The position numbers were made by a program, and so were the translations under genes. Below are positions 62,638-64,000 of a stretch of DNA of 64,000 nucleotides, one piece after another. Origin of the DNA: Caldicoprobacter guelmensis (GTDB lineage: Bacteria > Bacillota > Clostridia > Caldicoprobacterales > Caldicoprobacteraceae); assembly GCF_016908415.1 (NCBI RefSeq), contig NZ_JAFBDW010000004.1, positions 124,001 through 188,000 of the forward strand, written 5' to 3'. The notes under the pieces were generated by a model, which ran no database searches, was not told where the DNA came from, and worked only from the letters and a program-made list of their open reading frames with translations. Position 1 is the first letter of the stretch. Each line of letters starts with the position of its first letter.

Positions 62638-63558
62638 ATGCAAAATATGAGAAGCAACAAACAATCACATTTGAAATACCTGATTAGATTATGGACCTTG
62701 AGGATTATCCAGGGTGCCCTTATAGGAAGCAGCGCCATATTGCCTGGCGTTAGCGGAGGCGTGCTGTGCGTGGTTTTCGGTATATACCAGCCCATGATCG
62801 CGTTGCTTTCTCATCCCGTACAGTCACTGATTAGGTATTACAGGCTGTTCATACCCATAGCGATAGGGTGGGTGATAGGTTTTCTGGGGCTGGCGAGGGT
62901 GGTGGAAGTGCTTTTTGATGCTTCTTCAGCCCTGGCGGCTTCTTTATTTGTTGGACTCATTGCGGGTATGTTTCCCTCGCTTTTTCGTGAGGTTGAAAAA
63001 AAGGGTACTGGGGCGGTTTCCTGGTCGTATTTTGTGGTTAGCCTGGTCATATTTTATGCGTTTTTATCCTCTCTGAAAGCAGGGCAAACCATCAAGATTG
63101 CTCCTACCACTGCATGGTATTTTCTATGCGGCGCCATATGGGGATTGAGCTTGGTGATACCTGGTTTAAGCTCATCCTCCATACTCGTATTCCTGGGCCT
63201 TTATCAGCCAATGGCAGCCGGCATTGCTGATATGAGGTTGGACGTAATATTGCCTTTGTTTGTGGGGATCGTGCTGTCAGCAGTAGGCCTGGCAAGGTTT
63301 GTCAACTTTTTACTCAAGAGGTATCATGTTTTTATCCATCACGTCATTTTAGGCATAGTGGTGGCTTCAACTCTCTTGATTATACCTTCAGGCTTTTCGA
63401 GCACGGTGCAGATGATGTTGAGCGTTGCATTTTTCCTTGTCGGTTATACCGTTTCTTTGTGGATGGAAAAGTTGAGCGCTGTTGCAGGCAAACAGGCTGA
63501 TGGAATGTCATTAGACTATGATACCAAAAGGGCAAAGTTGCGAAGAGCTGACCATTAA
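62638..63558 (+). CDS. DUF368 family undecaprenyl-phosphate translocase (PopT-like)
   Basis: About 306 residues with about eight membrane segments, opening IQGALIGSSAILPGVSGGVLCVVFGIY and repeated in the second half (GLSLVIPGLSSSSILVFLGLY), the inverted repeat of the DUF368 family. Members recycle the lipid carrier for cell wall synthesis. The start is unclear between ATG 62638 and ATG 62647 behind AAAGAG. Two copies of TTTGCTAATA lie upstream. Confidence 0.9.
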   Translation: MQNMRSNKQSHLKYLIRLWTLRIIQGALIGSSAILPGVSGGVLCVVFGIYQPMIALLSHPVQSLIRYYRLFIPIAIGWVIGFLGLARVVEVLFDASSALAASLFVGLIAGMFPSLFREVEKKGTGAVSWSYFVVSLVIFYAFLSSLKAGQTIKIAPTTAWYFLCGAIWGLSLVIPGLSSSSILVFLGLYQPMAAGIADMRLDVILPLFVGIVLSAVGLARFVNFLLKRYHVFIHHVILGIVVASTLLIIPSGFSSTVQMMLSVAFFLVGYTVSLWMEKLSAVAGKQADGMSLDYDTKRAKLRRADH

Positions 63559-63574
63559 AGAAAGTGCGGAAAAA

Positions 63575-63610
63575 GGCAGTACCTCATCAAATTGTTGAGG
63601 ATACGCTGCC
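63575..63610. terminator. stem-loop after the DUF368 gene
   Basis: GGCAG/CTGCC and inner CCTCA/TGAGG form a two-part stem with an internal bulge. On the plus strand AATTTT follows; on the minus strand a TTTTT tract follows. It is probably a terminator. Confidence 0.55.
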
Positions 63611-63698
63611 AATTTTGAGAAAGGAGTTTGTAAATATATCTTAAACGCCGCATTTTACAGGTTGTGAGGGTGACCTTATAAATTACTAGCTCGGGGGC

Positions 63699-63727
63699 TT
63701 GAATTTGTAGAGCGTATAAGTTAAAAT
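63699..63727 (+). promoter_or_regulatory. tyrS promoter
   Basis: TTGAAT, 17-base spacer, TAAAAT. The leader to the start is about 70 bases and has no T-box-like structure. Confidence 0.6.
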
Positions 63728-63803
63728 TTTGTGAAAAGCCAATCATTGAATGAATCGCTGTTTTATTCCTGAGATTAAAATAATTAAAGGTTGGAGGAAT
63801 CGA

Positions 63804-64000
63804 AGTGTCAAACGTTTTTGACGTATTAAAAGAGAGGGGTTTTATAGCGCAAGTTACTCACGAGGAAGAGGTAAGGGAGCTTTTGGGACGGGAAGCCGTC
63901 ACTTTTTACATAGGCTTTGATCCCACTGCTGACAGCCTGCACGTGGGGCATTTCATCCAGATTATGGCCATGGCGCACATGCAAAGGGCTGGTCACAGGC
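63804..64000 (+). CDS. tyrS: tyrosyl-tRNA synthetase, 5' part
   Basis: First 65 residues: MSNVFDVLKERGFIAQVTHE, then FYIGFDPTADSLHVGHFIQ with the class I HIGH motif as HVGH. GGAGG is 8 bases before the GTG. The gene continues beyond the window. Confidence 0.95.

Noticed and set aside
63559..63803. Possible T-box or riboswitch before tyrS
   Set aside because: The hairpin at 63575-63610 lies upstream of the promoter at 63699, so it belongs to the DUF368 gene end, and no T-box motif follows.
1..64000. CRISPR arrays, insertion sequences, prophage or rRNA
   Set aside because: No regular repeats, transposase or integrase motifs, phage structural genes or rRNA sequence were seen. The defence island has no attachment-site repeats that I could find.

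Overview
The window looks like chromosomal DNA of a saccharolytic, anaerobic, low-to-mid GC Firmicute of the class Clostridia, possibly moderately thermophilic (Mahella, Thermoanaerobacterium or Caldicellulosiruptor relatives are candidates). This is inferred from strong Shine-Dalgarno sites with frequent GTG/TTG starts, intrinsic terminators, YesM/YesN-LplB-YtcP sugar uptake genes, archaeal-type ProS, the acpS-nnrD-mazE-mazF order and a large acyl-CoA dehydratase activase. Genus is not determined.

Layout: 0.3-9.7 kb is an oligosaccharide locus (URO-D-like protein, YesM/YesN two-component system, two ABC permeases, lipoprotein binding protein, GH36 alpha-galactosidase). 9.7-12.3 kb is a CadC/CadA metal-efflux operon with a clear promoter-operator. 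12.4-18.1 kb is a flavin-based extracellular electron transfer (EET) locus: Ndh2-like NADH dehydrogenase, FMN-binding lipoprotein, ApbE flavin transferase, EetA-like and EetB-like membrane proteins and a polyprenyl diphosphate synthase. 18.2-20.0 kb holds proS and tRNA-Ala. 20-28.2 kb is a second glycan locus (GH38 mannosidase, LacI regulator, GHL6-like hydrolase, L-fucose isomerase) with matching LacI-type operators in front of the regulator and the hydrolase. 28.5-50.3 kb is mostly housekeeping: glycolipid synthase, DUF2680 protein, aroC, activase, acpS, nnrD, mazEF, YitT, an adaptor/FtsX pair, a second URO-D paralogue, a two-component system, tadA, tRNA-Ser and a MutT protein. It also contains two gene remnants, a truncated sialidase and a degraded ClpP-class protease.

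50.46-62.5 kb is the most unusual part: a probable defence island on one strand. It opens with a consensus-like promoter and a long three-gene cassette (SNF2 helicase with a C-terminal DUF3883-like domain, Zn-ribbon DUF1156 DNA methylase, DUF499 ATPase). An ADP-ribosylglycohydrolase follows, then a tight trio: a zinc-ribbon mini-protein, a small PD-(D/E)XK-like protein, and a PUA/EVE-like domain fused to a PD-(D/E)XK-like nuclease. PglZ, BrxA/B/L, DrmA/B and a classical HsdR/S are not seen. My reading is a modification-plus-restriction system with a built-in modified-base reader and an ADP-ribose eraser; this is inference from domain content and context. The window ends with a DUF368 lipid-carrier transporter and the start of tyrS.

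Certain housekeeping calls rest on clear motifs. Start codons were picked from ribosome binding sites and several differ from the longest open frame. No searches or computations beyond reading were possible.
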